The position numbers were made by a program, and so were the translations under genes. A stretch of 39,506 bases of DNA from an uncultured Pseudomonadota bacterium (GTDB lineage: Bacteria > Pseudomonadota > Gammaproteobacteria > Methylococcales > Methylomonadaceae). The notes under the pieces were generated by a model. The model was not told the DNA's origin and ran no database searches. It saw only the letters and a program-made list of their open reading frames with translations. Shown piece by piece: positions 18,279 through 28,346 of this stretch. The stretch is from the NCBI GenBank assembly GCA_903918375.1, contig CAIXED010000039.1:1-39506 (forward strand), written 5' to 3'. Every line of letters starts with the position of its first letter. Position 1 is the first letter of the stretch.

Positions 18279-18305
18279 ATTATAAGGTGGGCCGTAGGCT
18301 GTAAA
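18279..18305 (-). promoter_or_regulatory. Candidate promoter for the zwf-pgl-edd-eda block
   Basis: On the minus strand TATAAT (plus 18279-18284) is preceded by TTTACA (plus 18300-18305) with 15-bp spacing, or by TTGTTT with 18 bp. The start would fall about 75 bases before the zwf ATG. The -35 overlaps the hairpin that follows mutS. Confidence 0.5.
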
Positions 18306-18320
18306 CAAGTTTACTGCCTA
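18295..18320 (-). terminator. Hairpin after mutS
   Basis: TAGGC-T-GTAAAC (18295-18306) pairs with GTTTAC-T-GCCTA (18309-18320), one T:T mismatch and a 2-base gap at the tip. It lies 17 bases past the mutS stop. No T run follows, so termination is uncertain. Confidence 0.4.
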
Positions 18321-18337
18321 GACCCAAGCGATTTGTA

Positions 18338-20920
18338 CTAGCTGTTTTTTAGTAATTGCTTCAAATGGTACAAAGCGTCCAAGGCTTGTTTGGGGCTTAA
18401 ATTGTCGGGATTAATTTCCTCTAAGGCATCCAACGCTGGGTGATTTTCTGGACTAGCGAATAAATCTAATTGATTAACTGGCATATGATTTTTCTGCTCA
18501 ATCACCGCGCTATTTTCCAATTGTTGGAGTTTGGATTTGGCCTGACTAATTACGGCTTGCGGTACACCGGCTAATGCCGCGACTTGCAAACCATAACTTT
18601 GGCTGGCTGGGCCGTCTTTTACGGCATGGAGAAAAACAATTTTGTCGCCATGCTCCATCGCATCCAAATGAACATTATGGATGTTGGCTTGTTCTTCGGC
18701 TAAGCTTGTTAATTCAAAATAATGGGTGGCGAATAAGGTAAAGGCTTGGGTTTTACGCGCCAAATAATCGGCGCAAGCCCAAGCCAGCGACAAGCCATCA
18801 AAAGTGCTGGTGCCACGGCCAATTTCGTCCATTAAAATCAAACTATTGCTAGTGGCGTTATGCAGAATATTGGCGGTTTCCGACATTTCCACCATAAAAG
18901 TCGAACGGCCACTGGCTAAATCATCAGAGGCACCGATACGAGTAAAAATTTTGTCGATAGGCCCACAACGCAAGGATTTCGCTGGCACATAACAACCAAT
19001 ATGCGCCAGTAAAACAATCAAAGCCGCTTGGCGCATATAAGTCGATTTACCGCCCATGTTCGGACCAGTAATCACCAGCATTCGCCGGTCACTGGAAAAA
19101 TTCAGATCATTGGCGACAAACGGCAGACTGGATAATTGTTCCACCACCAAATGCCGACCCGCTTCAATGTCTATTCCGGTTTGTTGATTTAAAACCGGTT
19201 GCGATAAATTCAAACTATCAGCGCGTTCGGCAAAATTCACCAAGACATCTAATTCCGCTAGGGCGATGGCGCATTTTTGCAAGTCAAATAATGCGTCACC
19301 GAGACGATTCAATAAATCCTCATACAAAGCCTTTTCAAAACTCAGCGATTTGTCGCGGGCGCTTAACACTTTATCTTCAAAGATTTTCAACTCTTCAGTG
19401 ATATAGCGTTCCGCACCTTTTAAGGTTTGTTTACGGCTGTAATGAGCGGGGACTTTGTCTGCTTGAGTGTTGGAAATTTCGATGTAATAACCGTGAACCC
19501 GATTGTAATTAACTTTAAGTGTCGCGATGCCAGTAGCTTGGCGTTCGCGTTGCTCCATATCAATTAAAAACTGATCGGCGTTTTGGCTAAGATTGCGTAA
19601 TTCGTCCAGTTCTGGATGATAGCCTTCAGCAATCACACCGCCATCACGAATTAACACCGGTGGATTATCGACAATCGCTCGCTGCAATAGCGATAGCAAC
19701 TCAGGTTGTTCACGCAATTGGGAACGCAAAGCTTCCAGATGCGGATTATCACTATCGGCTAACAAGCTTTGTAAGCTAGGCAATGCACCCAAGGTATGCC
19801 GCAAAACCAATAAATCACGCGGCCTAGCCGACTTTAAAGCAATCCGTGAACTAATCCGCTCAATATCACCGACTTGGCGCAAACTGGTTTGGATGTCATT
19901 AAAGCCTTGGTTTTCCAGCAAACTGGCAACACAAGCATAACGACCTTTAATCACGGCATGATCGCGCAACGGTCGATGTATCCAGCGCCGCAAACAACGA
20001 CTGCCCATTGCGGTAATGGTTCTATCCAGCACGCCCAATAAAGTAAATTGCATTTGCCCGCTAGGATGGCTGTCCAACTCCAGATTACGACGACTAGCGG
20101 CATCCAAGCTGATGCTATCGTCACAATCTTCAACGCTAATCCCTTGAATATGCGGCAGGGCGCTTTGCTGAGTGTCGCGCAAATACTGCAATAAACAACC
20201 TGCCGCGCAAATCGCCGCTGGTAAATGCTCACAACCAAAGCCTTTTAAATCGTGACTGCTGAATTGTTTGAGAATCAATTGACGGCAACTGTCTAAATCA
20301 AAATGCCAAGGTGGACGGCGGCATAACCCTTTGCGTTCTTTGATTGACGGCGGTAGTGCAAAATCTTCACTAAATAATAATTCAGCCGGATTTAGGCGCT
20401 CGATTTCGCTTAATAACTGATTTTCACTGTCTAATTGCTGTAAAAGGAATTTGCCGCTGGTTAAATCCAAACACGCCAAGCCAAATGATTTACTAAATAC
20501 CGCCAAAGCCACCAATAAATTATCTTTGCGATCTTCTAGCAACGCTTCATCAGTGACCGTGCCAGGGGTTACAACCCGCACCACTTGCCGCTCGACAGGG
20601 CCTTTGGATTTCGCGGGATCACCAATTTGTTCACAAATCGCAATCGACTCGCCTTGTTTTAATAAGCGAGCAATATAGTTTTCAGCGGCATGGTAAGGTA
20701 GACCAGCCATCGGAATTGGCTGACCACCAGAATGACCGCGAGCGGTTAAGGTAATGTCCAATAATTGCGCGGCTTTTTTGGCATCATCAAAAAACAGCTC
20801 GTAAAAATCGCCCATTCGGTAAAAAACCAAAGTGTCGGGATGTTGCGCCTTGATGCCTAGGTATTGCTGCATCATCGGCGTGTGGACTGGGTTTTTATTA
20901 ATTTCTTGGTTTTCTTTCAT
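18338..20920 (-). CDS. mutS: DNA mismatch repair protein MutS
   Basis: MutS recognises mispairs and recruits MutL. The 860-aa length is close to E. coli (853). The N-terminal mismatch-binding domain has the intercalating Phe in [17 protein letters not shown]. The ATPase has Walker [14 protein letters not shown], the [12 protein letters not shown] Walker B/signature region and FATHYFEL. The C-terminal segment holds the tetramerisation tail ([17 protein letters not shown]). The ATG at 20920 fits the family. Its neighbours acs and the permease have no functional link to it. Confidence 0.97.
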   Translation of the reverse strand: MKENQEINKNPVHTPMMQQYLGIKAQHPDTLVFYRMGDFYELFFDDAKKAAQLLDITLTARGHSGGQPIPMAGLPYHAAENYIARLLKQGESIAICEQIGDPAKSKGPVERQVVRVVTPGTVTDEALLEDRKDNLLVALAVFSKSFGLACLDLTSGKFLLQQLDSENQLLSEIERLNPAELLFSEDFALPPSIKERKGLCRRPPWHFDLDSCRQLILKQFSSHDLKGFGCEHLPAAICAAGCLLQYLRDTQQSALPHIQGISVEDCDDSISLDAASRRNLELDSHPSGQMQFTLLGVLDRTITAMGSRCLRRWIHRPLRDHAVIKGRYACVASLLENQGFNDIQTSLRQVGDIERISSRIALKSARPRDLLVLRHTLGALPSLQSLLADSDNPHLEALRSQLREQPELLSLLQRAIVDNPPVLIRDGGVIAEGYHPELDELRNLSQNADQFLIDMEQRERQATGIATLKVNYNRVHGYYIEISNTQADKVPAHYSRKQTLKGAERYITEELKIFEDKVLSARDKSLSFEKALYEDLLNRLGDALFDLQKCAIALAELDVLVNFAERADSLNLSQPVLNQQTGIDIEAGRHLVVEQLSSLPFVANDLNFSSDRRMLVITGPNMGGKSTYMRQAALIVLLAHIGCYVPAKSLRCGPIDKIFTRIGASDDLASGRSTFMVEMSETANILHNATSNSLILMDEIGRGTSTFDGLSLAWACADYLARKTQAFTLFATHYFELTSLAEEQANIHNVHLDAMEHGDKIVFLHAVKDGPASQSYGLQVAALAGVPQAVISQAKSKLQQLENSAVIEQKNHMPVNQLDLFASPENHPALDALEEINPDNLSPKQALDALYHLKQLLKNS

Positions 20921-20955
20921 TATTTAATGCGATAAAAATTATTAGCTCGATTTAC

Positions 20956-21852
20956 TCAAGACGTTTCTAGCGGTGATAGGGTTCGCTTATCTCGTCGCTC
21001 CGCCCATTGATGTATCAATAAAGCACTCATAATCAGGCCTGTGCCGATAATGACTTTTAAACTGACTGGTTCTTGATTGGCCGTGTAGCCCAGCCATAAA
21101 GACAAAACGGGTGTCATCAGGTTAATCATCGCGACTTGAGTGGCTGGCAAATGCTTTAAAACGTAGTAGTAAAGTGCAAAGCCAAAGGTTGTCGCGATTA
21201 AGCCTAAGTAAACGATTGCCCACAAGGTTTGCTGAGGAATTTGCTCAGGAATCTCGCCATCTAGCCAATACCAAGATGCCCAATACAGCGGCAAGGATAG
21301 CAACATGCCGCCGCTGATTTGTTGGATTGCCGGCAGTTGCGCGTCAATCCGTTTTACCCAAATCGCGCTTAAAGCGTGAATAAAAGTCGATAACAACATC
21401 GCTGCTACGCCTATCAATGCTTGCTCGCTTAATGCCATCGCTGACATAAACATCACCACCAAACCCGCGACACCCAAACTATAAGCGACCAGTTTTAACC
21501 AACCTAAACTGCGTTCTTTTAAGATCGCCGCCGCCATGAACGCGGTCATAAATGGACTTAAACCAAAAATCACCGACATCCAGCCTGAGGGAATAAATTG
21601 CGCCGCCCAGTAGGTGATGATCATACTCAAATAGAGCTGGACACTGACCGCCAGATAAGTCCAGCAAGCAGGGCGGCTAAAGCGGATCGCTTGGCGGGTG
21701 ATGAGTAATAACAACAGTAAACAAGCGGCACCAATCGACATTCGTGCCGTGACGCCCATCACAAAACTGATGCCTTCACTGCTCCATTTAATTGCCAATG
21801 GCGTGGTCGTCCAGACTAAAACCACACCGAGATAGGCTAATTTAATTGCCAT
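20956..21852 (-). CDS. EamA-family (DMT superfamily) permease
   Basis: The 298-aa membrane protein has about ten predicted helices in two EamA repeats. The first starts at LAYLGVVLVWTTTPLAIKWS and the second near VAAMLLSTFIHALSAIWVKR. Family members export amino acids, metabolites or drugs, and the substrate here is unknown. Its ATG overlaps the acs stop as TGATG, so translation is probably coupled to acs. It could therefore handle a metabolite tied to acetate use, but that is inference. A highly charged short tail (ERRDKRT) should face the cytoplasm. Confidence 0.88.
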   Translation of the reverse strand: MAIKLAYLGVVLVWTTTPLAIKWSSEGISFVMGVTARMSIGAACLLLLLLITRQAIRFSRPACWTYLAVSVQLYLSMIITYWAAQFIPSGWMSVIFGLSPFMTAFMAAAILKERSLGWLKLVAYSLGVAGLVVMFMSAMALSEQALIGVAAMLLSTFIHALSAIWVKRIDAQLPAIQQISGGMLLSLPLYWASWYWLDGEIPEQIPQQTLWAIVYLGLIATTFGFALYYYVLKHLPATQVAMINLMTPVLSLWLGYTANQEPVSLKVIIGTGLIMSALLIHQWAERRDKRTLSPLETS

Positions 21853-23792
21853 CAGCTTATTGATTGGCGATTAGCAATAATCTCTTCCACCACCGATGGA
21901 TCGGCTAAGGTGGAAATATCGCCTAAGTTATCAAATTCATTCGCAGCAATTTTGCGTAAAATCCGGCGCATGATTTTGCCTGAGCGGGTTTTCGGTAAGC
22001 CCGGTGCCCATTGAATGATATCCGGCAAAGCGATGGCGCTGATTTCGGCTTTGATTAATTCCGCTAAAGCTTTTTTCAATGTAGCATCACCGCTTACGCC
22101 AACATTCAAAGTCACATAAGCATAAATGCCTTGGCCTTTAATCGGATGTGGAAAACCCACTACCGCAGCTTCTGCCACGTCATCATGCAACACCAAAGCG
22201 CTTTCAATTTCGGCAGTGCCCAAGCGGTGACCGGAAACGTTAATCACATCGTCCACCCGTCCGGTAATCCAGTAATAACCGTCTTTATCACGACGAGCGC
22301 CATCGCCAGCGAAGTAATAACCAGGAAAGGGTTTGAAATAGGTTTCGATAAAGCGTGGATGGTCGCCGTAAACACTACGCGCTTGTCCCGGCCAAGGGTG
22401 GGTTAACACTAAAATGCCTTCCGCTTCGCCTTCTAACAAATTGCCTTCGTTATCGACAATCGCTGGATTGACGCCAAAAAACGGCAAACTGGCGGAGCCG
22501 GGTTTCAATGCTGTCGCGCCCGGCAGTGGGGTAATTAAAATCCCGCCAGTTTCGGTTTGCCACCAAGTATCGACAATCGGACAGCGTTGTTCACCGACTT
22601 GCTGGTAATACCATTCCCACGCCTCAGGATTAATCGGTTCACCGACACTACCAAGAATCCGTAATGAACTGCGTTGGCTGGTTTTAAGCCATTGATTGCC
22701 TTGCGCCATTAAGGCGCGAATCGCAGTGGGCGCGGTATAGAAAATATTAACTTGGTGTTTGTCTATCACTTGCCAAAAGCGGTCGGCAGCAGGGTAGGTG
22801 GGAACGCCTTCAAACATCAAGGTCGTCGCGCCATTGCACAGCGGCCCATAAAGCACATAAGAATGCCCTGTTACCCAGCCAATATCAGCAGTACACCAAT
22901 AAACATCGCCATCTTGGTAATCAAACACATATTTATGAGTCATTGCCGCAAACAGCAAATAACCGCCGGTGGTGTGCAAGACGCCTTTGGGTTTGCCGGT
23001 AGAGCCGGAGGTATAAAGAATGAATAACGGATCTTCGGCATCCATCGCTTCGGCGGGGCAGACGCTTGAAGCGGCTTGCATCGCGGTGTGATAACAAAGA
23101 TCTCGGCTTTGATTCCAAGGCACCTCGTGATCGCTGTGTTTAATCACAATCACAGTTGTTAGGTTAGGGCATTGGTCGGCCGCTTTGTCGGCATTGATTT
23201 TAGAGGGCACTAATTTGCCGCCGCGATAGCTTTCGTCAGCGCAGATTAGGATTTTACAATCGGCATCAATAATCCGGTCCCGCAAAGCATCGGCAGAAAA
23301 GCCACCAAACACAATCGAATGCACCGCGCCAATCCGCGTGCAAGCCAAAATCACCACTGCCGCTTCGGCAATCATCGGTAAATAAATACAAACTCGATCA
23401 CCTTTTTGTACGCCTTGAGCTTTTAGGACATTGGCAAATTGGCAGACTTGTTGATGTAGTTGATTGTAAGTCAGGCTGCTTTGTTGCTGTGGGTCATCGC
23501 CTTCCCAAATAATCGCGATTTGTTCGCCGCGTTGTGCAAGATGTCTGTCCAGACAATTCACACTGACATTTAGTTGTCCGCCTTTGAACCAGCTGATTTC
23601 ACCTTTGCGGTAATCGTGCTCTAAAACCTGTTGCCAAGGCTGTTGCCAATCTAAAAAGGCTGCGGCTTGTTCGGCCCAAAACGTCTCAGGATCAGCGATT
23701 GATTGCTGATAAAGCTGTTGATAGCTTTCGGGATTAATATGAGCGGTGGCGGAAATCTGTTGCTTAATCGGGTAAATCGGTTGTTCTGACAT
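21852..23792 (-). CDS. acs: Acetyl-CoA synthetase (AMP-forming)
   Basis: It activates acetate to acetyl-CoA via acetyl-AMP. The 646-aa length matches E. coli Acs (652). The AMP-binding loop is [29 protein letters not shown] is the substrate-pocket motif; and [18 protein letters not shown] is the hinge. The C-terminal [12 protein letters not shown] contains the lysine that is reversibly acetylated in this family, so post-translational control is likely. It heads a two-gene unit with the EamA permease. Confidence 0.97.
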   Translation of the reverse strand: MSEQPIYPIKQQISATAHINPESYQQLYQQSIADPETFWAEQAAAFLDWQQPWQQVLEHDYRKGEISWFKGGQLNVSVNCLDRHLAQRGEQIAIIWEGDDPQQQSSLTYNQLHQQVCQFANVLKAQGVQKGDRVCIYLPMIAEAAVVILACTRIGAVHSIVFGGFSADALRDRIIDADCKILICADESYRGGKLVPSKINADKAADQCPNLTTVIVIKHSDHEVPWNQSRDLCYHTAMQAASSVCPAEAMDAEDPLFILYTSGSTGKPKGVLHTTGGYLLFAAMTHKYVFDYQDGDVYWCTADIGWVTGHSYVLYGPLCNGATTLMFEGVPTYPAADRFWQVIDKHQVNIFYTAPTAIRALMAQGNQWLKTSQRSSLRILGSVGEPINPEAWEWYYQQVGEQRCPIVDTWWQTETGGILITPLPGATALKPGSASLPFFGVNPAIVDNEGNLLEGEAEGILVLTHPWPGQARSVYGDHPRFIETYFKPFPGYYFAGDGARRDKDGYYWITGRVDDVINVSGHRLGTAEIESALVLHDDVAEAAVVGFPHPIKGQGIYAYVTLNVGVSGDATLKKALAELIKAEISAIALPDIIQWAPGLPKTRSGKIMRRILRKIAANEFDNLGDISTLADPSVVEEIIANRQSIS

Positions 23793-23881
23793 GGCTGTCC
23801 TAATTTTTTAAGTCGCTGAGCAGGTGAGTCTGGTCGCCATTTTGCCAGAAAAATCAGTTAAATCATGATTTACGAGGCGTG

Positions 23882-24211
23882 TTAGTTGTCATTGATCTCT
23901 TGTTCTAATACAGTCCGTAGACCTTCTGACATTTCCAATGTCACCGGATCCCAGCCTTCCATTTGCATCACTTCTAATAAGCAATCTTCCATAATTTGAT
24001 GTGCGGCTATGGTTGCTTCGGCAATTCGTTGATGTACCTGATTTTGCAACTCGGTTCTGCTACGGTCGGCACAGTTGGCTTGGTAATCGTAAAGCTTACG
24101 CAAACTGTCGATTTGCATCCCTACTTGTGACGGGCAGGAGCATAGATACAAAATTGATTGTAAGTTGATGCGACGTAATTGTGCATCGCTGAACTTGGTT
24201 TCCAAACTCAT
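23882..24211 (-). CDS. Conserved-looking hypothetical protein, 109 aa
   Basis: I do not recognise the family. The product is soluble and probably mostly helical, with 4 Cys, two of them in a CSCPS motif at about residues 28-32 (LYLCSCPSQVGMQIDSLRKL). It is acidic at the C-terminus. The ATG at 24211 has a weak AGGC site. Codon use matches that of the neighbours, which favours a real gene over a chance frame. It lies 89 bp upstream of acs on the same strand, so it may be transcribed with acs. Confidence 0.6.
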   Translation of the reverse strand: MSLETKFSDAQLRRINLQSILYLCSCPSQVGMQIDSLRKLYDYQANCADRSRTELQNQVHQRIAEATIAAHQIMEDCLLEVMQMEGWDPVTLEMSEGLRTVLEQEINDN

Positions 24212-24394
24212 GAATCTAAGCCTCTTGCTTGTTATTATTGTTTTTCAGCTTGCTGTAGAACGCTTCAGGTTTTACAGACTAGATATATTATGCATGGGGA
24301 TGGCTGAAATCGAAAAGATTTCACTGTCTTTTTGATGATGAAATTTACCCAAATCTGTGAGCGCGAAGATGTGATGAAATTTCTTTCAGCAAAA

Positions 24395-24823
24395 TTAGTC
24401 TGGGGAGTCGTGTTCTGATCTTTGAGATTTTATTTCCGGTAACAATAGTTCGCAAAGAGCATTTAGAGTCATTAACAAAACAATTTGCCAGAAGGGTATC
24501 AAGTAATAGTCCCATCCGCCGGTATTGATTTGCTTTATCCATGAGTTACCAAAACCGATAATTGGCAATAAGGCCACCAGCGTAAACGAAGTGATTTGAA
24601 ATATTGTTGAGCGTTTTGCTCGGTTTAGGATCGATAACAGTATTCCATAGGGTGAAAGAGCAAACACAACACTGAATAGATAACTCGAAATAGTGGAGTT
24701 AAGATGATTTTGCGAACTGTTAGCCGACCAATCAACGCTATCGGTGTAAAGAATAACGGTGGTTACAGCGATAGCTATAGTTGCTCTAATAAGATTGCGA
24801 TGAGTGATTGAACGGTTAGCCAT
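24395..24823 (-). CDS. Small multi-pass membrane protein of unknown function, 142 aa
   Basis: Four hydrophobic segments are visible, near residues 11-28, 45-65, 75-92 and 105-125, with a charged C-terminal tail (KSQRSEHDSPD). The ATG at 24823 overlaps the rsgA stop as TGATG, so it is very likely translated by coupling to rsgA. It is richer in A/T than rsgA. No family was recognised. The interval 24212-24394 downstream holds no feature I can support. Confidence 0.6.
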   Translation of the reverse strand: MANRSITHRNLIRATIAIAVTTVILYTDSVDWSANSSQNHLNSTISSYLFSVVFALSPYGILLSILNRAKRSTIFQITSFTLVALLPIIGFGNSWIKQINTGGWDYYLIPFWQIVLLMTLNALCELLLPEIKSQRSEHDSPD

Positions 24824-25716
24824 CAAAACCGATTCGCCGGCGGCATTTTCTCTCTTAATTTCAAAAACCGTTGATAGCGGTTCTCAGCCAATTCCCCATT
24901 CTCCACCGCACCGCGAATCGCGCAGTCTTTGTCATTAACATGACGGCAGTCGTTGAATTTGCATTGACCGATATAGGCTTGAAACTCGCGGTAGCCCCAA
25001 GCCAATTGTCTTTCCGTCAAATCAGCCAAGCCAAAAATCGCTACGCCCGGGCTGTCGATTAAATCGCCACCGTTGGGCAAATGGTAAAGGGTGGCTGCGG
25101 TGGTGGTGTGGCGGCCGTGGCGAGTGGTAGCGGAAACGGTATTGGTTTTTAGGTTTTTATTGGGGAATAGGGCGTTGGTTAATGAAGATTTGCCAACACC
25201 GGATTGACCGGCAAACATGCTGGTTTGGGTGGCTAGCACTTGTTGTAACTCGGCAATGCCGATGTTTTGATTGGCACTGACGCGGTGCAGGTTGTAGCCC
25301 AATGTTTGTTGGTAATACTGCAATTGTTGTTCGACATGATCGGAAAACGGCAGGTCGATTTTGTTGAATACCAAGGCAGCGTCGATGTTGCAGTTTTCGC
25401 AGATGGCAAGGTATTGGTCGAGCAGTAAAAAATCACATTCCGGTTCGGTGGCAAACACCACGAATATGGTGTCGATATTGGCGGCAACAGGGCGGGTTTG
25501 GTCGCCGCGACACGGTCGTTGTAATACCGAGCGGCGCGGCAGGAGCTGTTCAATTCGGCCTTGATCGGCGGCTGAGTGAGAAATCAGCACCCGATCACCG
25601 ACTACTACTGTGTCTAGTTTGCGTAGTGTTTGGCACAAAATGGTCTGTTCGCCCACCTCAACGGCAATTCCTTTGCCGAGGTGGGCAACCACCAAGCCTT
25701 CGCTTAGCGCTGACAT
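24823..25716 (-). CDS. rsgA: Ribosome small-subunit GTPase RsgA
   Basis: RsgA checks late 30S subunit maturation. The 297-aa protein has an N-terminal OB fold, a circularly permuted GTPase and a C-terminal zinc finger. The G4 motif FNKID is at 117-121, preceding G1 GQSGVGKSS at 170-178 and G3 DSPG at 221-224, which proves the permutation. Zinc ligands are C252, C257, H259 and C265. Its ATG overlaps the protease stop as TAATG. The divergent orn is a common gammaproteobacterial neighbour. Confidence 0.96.
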   Translation of the reverse strand: MSALSEGLVVAHLGKGIAVEVGEQTILCQTLRKLDTVVVGDRVLISHSAADQGRIEQLLPRRSVLQRPCRGDQTRPVAANIDTIFVVFATEPECDFLLLDQYLAICENCNIDAALVFNKIDLPFSDHVEQQLQYYQQTLGYNLHRVSANQNIGIAELQQVLATQTSMFAGQSGVGKSSLTNALFPNKNLKTNTVSATTRHGRHTTTAATLYHLPNGGDLIDSPGVAIFGLADLTERQLAWGYREFQAYIGQCKFNDCRHVNDKDCAIRGAVENGELAENRYQRFLKLREKMPPANRF

Positions 25717-26966
25717 TATGCTGACCGCATGGTGTCTTCGATATGGGCGATGCGGATAGCTGCCGGTGGATGGCTGTAATGGAATGCTGAGTACAGTGGA
25801 TCTGGGGTTAAAGTGCTGGCGTTTTCTTCGTACAACTTGACTAAACCGCTGATCATTTTGCTGCCTTGTGCGTGGCGAGTAGCAAAGTCGTCGGCTTCAA
25901 ATTCAAATTTACGTTGGAAGTAAGCGCTGATTGGTTGCATAAAAGTGGTGAATACCGGTGAAACCAACATAAACACCAATAAAGCCGAGGCATTGGATGG
26001 GCTGGTCACGCCTAAGCCTTCAAAGAACCAGTTTTGAGTGATTAACCAGCCCAAGATGGCGAAGCTGATTAAGGTCATGATCGATGAAGTGACCAACATT
26101 TTGATGACGTGTTTGCATTTAAAGTGGCCTAATTCGTGAGCTAAAACCGCTTCTAACTCTTCTTCGTCTAATGAGTTGACCAAAGTATCGAAAAACACGA
26201 TGCGTTTGTTGTTGCCAAGACCAGTGAAGTAAGCGTTGCCGTGACCAGAGCGACGTGAGCCGTCCATGATAAAAATGCCTTGGCTGTTAAAGCCACAACG
26301 TTGCAATAAGCCTTGGATGCGCTCTTTTAATGCACCGTCTTCCATTGGGGTGAATTTGTTAAATAAAGGTGCGATCACGGTGGGGAATAACCAGCTCATT
26401 AACAAAGAAAAGCTGATGATGATACCCCAAGCGTACAACCACCATAACTCACCGATGCTGTCCATCACCCATAAAATCAAGGCCAAAATCGGCATCCCAA
26501 TCGCCATTGTCAGGGTGATTGATAACAATTGGTCTTTGAGAAATTGCGGGACGGTGTTTTTGTTGAAGCCGAATTTTTCTTCGACCACAAAAGTTTGGTA
26601 CAAGCTGAATGGCATTTCTACCAAGGTCATAATCACGAAAATGCTGGCAACCGCTGATAGGCTGGCAATTAACGGTGATAAGTCAAAAGTTGACCAAAAA
26701 TCAAACACTAAGCTAATGCCACCGCCTAAGGTTAACAACAGCAAAAACACCATGCCAACCACGCTATCAATGTCGTGGAGTTTGCTTTTGGTGATGGTGT
26801 AATCAGCGGCTTTTTGATGGGCTTCTAAAGGGACGCGACTGCTAAAAGCGGTCGGCACTTGTTCACGATGTTGTAAAACGTATTTTTTTTGTCTGCCGGA
26901 TAGCCAGAATTGGACGCCGTAAGAAAGGGTGAAGGCTGCCAGAAAAACGTAAGTAAAGGTATTCAT
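25716..26966 (-). CDS. M48 (Ste24/CAAX protease-like) membrane metalloprotease
   Basis: The 416-aa integral membrane zinc protease has the HEXXH motif at H277-E278-H281 (LAHELGHFKCKH) and a third ligand glutamate near E357 in FEFEADDFA. Helices lie near residues 4-22, 68-90, 100-122, 148-168, 178-200, 290-310 and 325-345. An N-terminal Ste24-type domain precedes the catalytic domain, which distinguishes it from short HtpX. Bacterial Ste24-like proteins probably clear misfolded membrane proteins. It is coupled to rsgA by a 1-bp overlap. Confidence 0.92.
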   Translation of the reverse strand: MNTFTYVFLAAFTLSYGVQFWLSGRQKKYVLQHREQVPTAFSSRVPLEAHQKAADYTITKSKLHDIDSVVGMVFLLLLTLGGGISLVFDFWSTFDLSPLIASLSAVASIFVIMTLVEMPFSLYQTFVVEEKFGFNKNTVPQFLKDQLLSITLTMAIGMPILALILWVMDSIGELWWLYAWGIIISFSLLMSWLFPTVIAPLFNKFTPMEDGALKERIQGLLQRCGFNSQGIFIMDGSRRSGHGNAYFTGLGNNKRIVFFDTLVNSLDEEELEAVLAHELGHFKCKHVIKMLVTSSIMTLISFAILGWLITQNWFFEGLGVTSPSNASALLVFMLVSPVFTTFMQPISAYFQRKFEFEADDFATRHAQGSKMISGLVKLYEENASTLTPDPLYSAFHYSHPPAAIRIAHIEDTMRSA

Positions 26967-27013
26967 TAATGCCAGAAAGTTAGGGGTTAAGGTTCGCGAT
27001 ACAGATTAGCTAA

Positions 27014-27022
27014 TGCTACAAT
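27014..27022 (+). promoter_or_regulatory. Extended -10 promoter for orn
   Basis: TGCTACAAT is a good extended -10 (TG at 27014-27015, TACAAT at 27017-27022), giving a leader of about 28 bases before the orn ATG at 27058. It lies in the 91-bp divergent space shared with the M48 protease gene. Confidence 0.55.
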
Positions 27023-27057
27023 TTGCCGCAACCTCTAAATAAATCAAGCGATAAAAA

Positions 27058-27603
27058 ATGGCTCAAAATGCAGAAAACCTGATCTGGATTGATTTGGAAA
27101 TGACCGGATTAATTCCCGATACTGATTTGATTATTGAAATTGCTACGGTGATTACCGATAAAAATCTCAATATTCTGGCGCAAGGGCCTGTGTTGGCGGT
27201 GCATCAATCTGATACAGCTTTAGCGGCCATGGACGAATGGAATCAAACCCATCATGGGCAATCGGGCTTGATTGAACGAGTGAAAGCTTCAACCATCAGC
27301 GACGCCGAAGCCGAGCGTCAAACCATCGAATTTTTACAACAATGGGTGCCAGCCAATACCTCGCCAATGTGTGGCAATAGCATTGGTCAAGATCGTCGCT
27401 TTTTGTACCGTTACATGCCGCAATTAGAAGCTTATTTTCATTACCGCAATCTCGATGTTTCCACCGTCAAAGAGTTGGCGGCACGTTGGGCGCCGCAAGT
27501 GAAAGACAGCTTCACCAAGCAAACCGCTCACCAAGCGTTGGAAGACATCATCGAATCGATTGATGAGCTAAAGCATTATCGCCAACACTTTTTTAAATTC
27601 TAA
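27058..27603 (+). CDS. orn: Oligoribonuclease
   Basis: Orn degrades 2-5 nt RNA to mononucleotides, including pGpG from c-di-GMP turnover. The 181-aa protein is a DEDDh exonuclease: D12 and E14 (WIDLEMTG), D112 ([10 protein letters not shown]), H158 and D163 (AHQALED). The length equals the E. coli protein. Its stop overlaps the next start as TAATG, coupling the fluoride channel to it. Confidence 0.97.
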   Translation: MAQNAENLIWIDLEMTGLIPDTDLIIEIATVITDKNLNILAQGPVLAVHQSDTALAAMDEWNQTHHGQSGLIERVKASTISDAEAERQTIEFLQQWVPANTSPMCGNSIGQDRRFLYRYMPQLEAYFHYRNLDVSTVKELAARWAPQVKDSFTKQTAHQALEDIIESIDELKHYRQHFFKF

Positions 27604-28310
27604 TGCTACAAATTTTGGCGGTTGCTCTCGGCGGTGCGGTTGGCTCGGTTTTAAGGTATTTAACTTCCAATGGCGTCTACTTGTGGCTGGGGCGTGGTTT
27701 TCCTTACGGTACGTTAACCGTCAATTTGATTGGTTCGTTTTTAATGGGCTTGATGGTCGAAACCCTGATTTTGCAACGCATCGCCATTGCCGCCGAATAC
27801 CGTAGCGCGATTTTGGTTGGCATTTTTGGCGGTTTTACCACGTTCTCGTCGTTTTCTTTGGATACCTTATATCTATTGGAACAAGGGCAAATCGGTAAAG
27901 CCGGTTTAAATATTGCGGTTAGCGTGTTCGGCTGTTTATTGACGGTTTGGTTAGGTTTGCTGGCTGGCCGTGGTTTGTTGGTGTATGGACAAGGCGCAGT
28001 GCGAATTTTTGACTGGCCATTTCCTTATGCTTTAACCATCATCAATGGCATTGGGGCGTTTTTGATTGGCCTTGTTGCTACGGTGTTAATGCACAAATTG
28101 GCGATTGCCATTGAGCATAGAGCGATTTTGATAACGGTGTTATGCGGGATATTTATCACCTTATCCGGTTTATATTTGATTCTTTACTTGTTAGAAAGCG
28201 GCCATGCTTTTGAAACCCATTTAAGCGCGATGTTGATAGTGTTTATCAGCAATATCGCTGTATGCGGCGCGACTTTGTGGTTGGGCTTATGGCTGGGCAA
28301 ACAGGTTTAG
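27603..28310 (+). CDS. crcB: Fused double CrcB/Fluc fluoride channel with degenerate second half
   Basis: Normal CrcB is about 125 aa with four helices and works as an antiparallel dimer that exports fluoride. Here residues 1-125 form a complete domain: GGAVGSVLRY, GRGFPYGTLTVNLIGSFLMG with N41, and GIFGGFTTFSSFSLDTLYLL with the Phe box (F81, F84). Residues 138-233 are a second copy starting directly at the TM2 equivalent: FPYALTIINGIGAFLIG (N148 aligned with N41). Its Phe box is lost: GIFITLSGLYLILYLLE has Leu, Thr or Gly where F81 and F84 should be. The TM1 equivalent is absent, and the 20-residue linker has no helix, so seven helices are expected. The fusion is seen; a single-pore, internally antiparallel monomer is inferred. 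It is translationally coupled to orn. Confidence 0.9.
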   Translation: MLQILAVALGGAVGSVLRYLTSNGVYLWLGRGFPYGTLTVNLIGSFLMGLMVETLILQRIAIAAEYRSAILVGIFGGFTTFSSFSLDTLYLLEQGQIGKAGLNIAVSVFGCLLTVWLGLLAGRGLLVYGQGAVRIFDWPFPYALTIINGIGAFLIGLVATVLMHKLAIAIEHRAILITVLCGIFITLSGLYLILYLLESGHAFETHLSAMLIVFISNIAVCGATLWLGLWLGKQV

Positions 28311-28346
28311 GTTTTAGTTTATTTTTTTAATTCAGGACGGATTGTC

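Noticed and set aside
24345-24542. A 65-codon minus frame overlapping the 142-aa membrane protein
   Set aside because: The overlapping frame has four hydrophobic helices and a coupled start; this one has neither a ribosome site nor a plausible fold.
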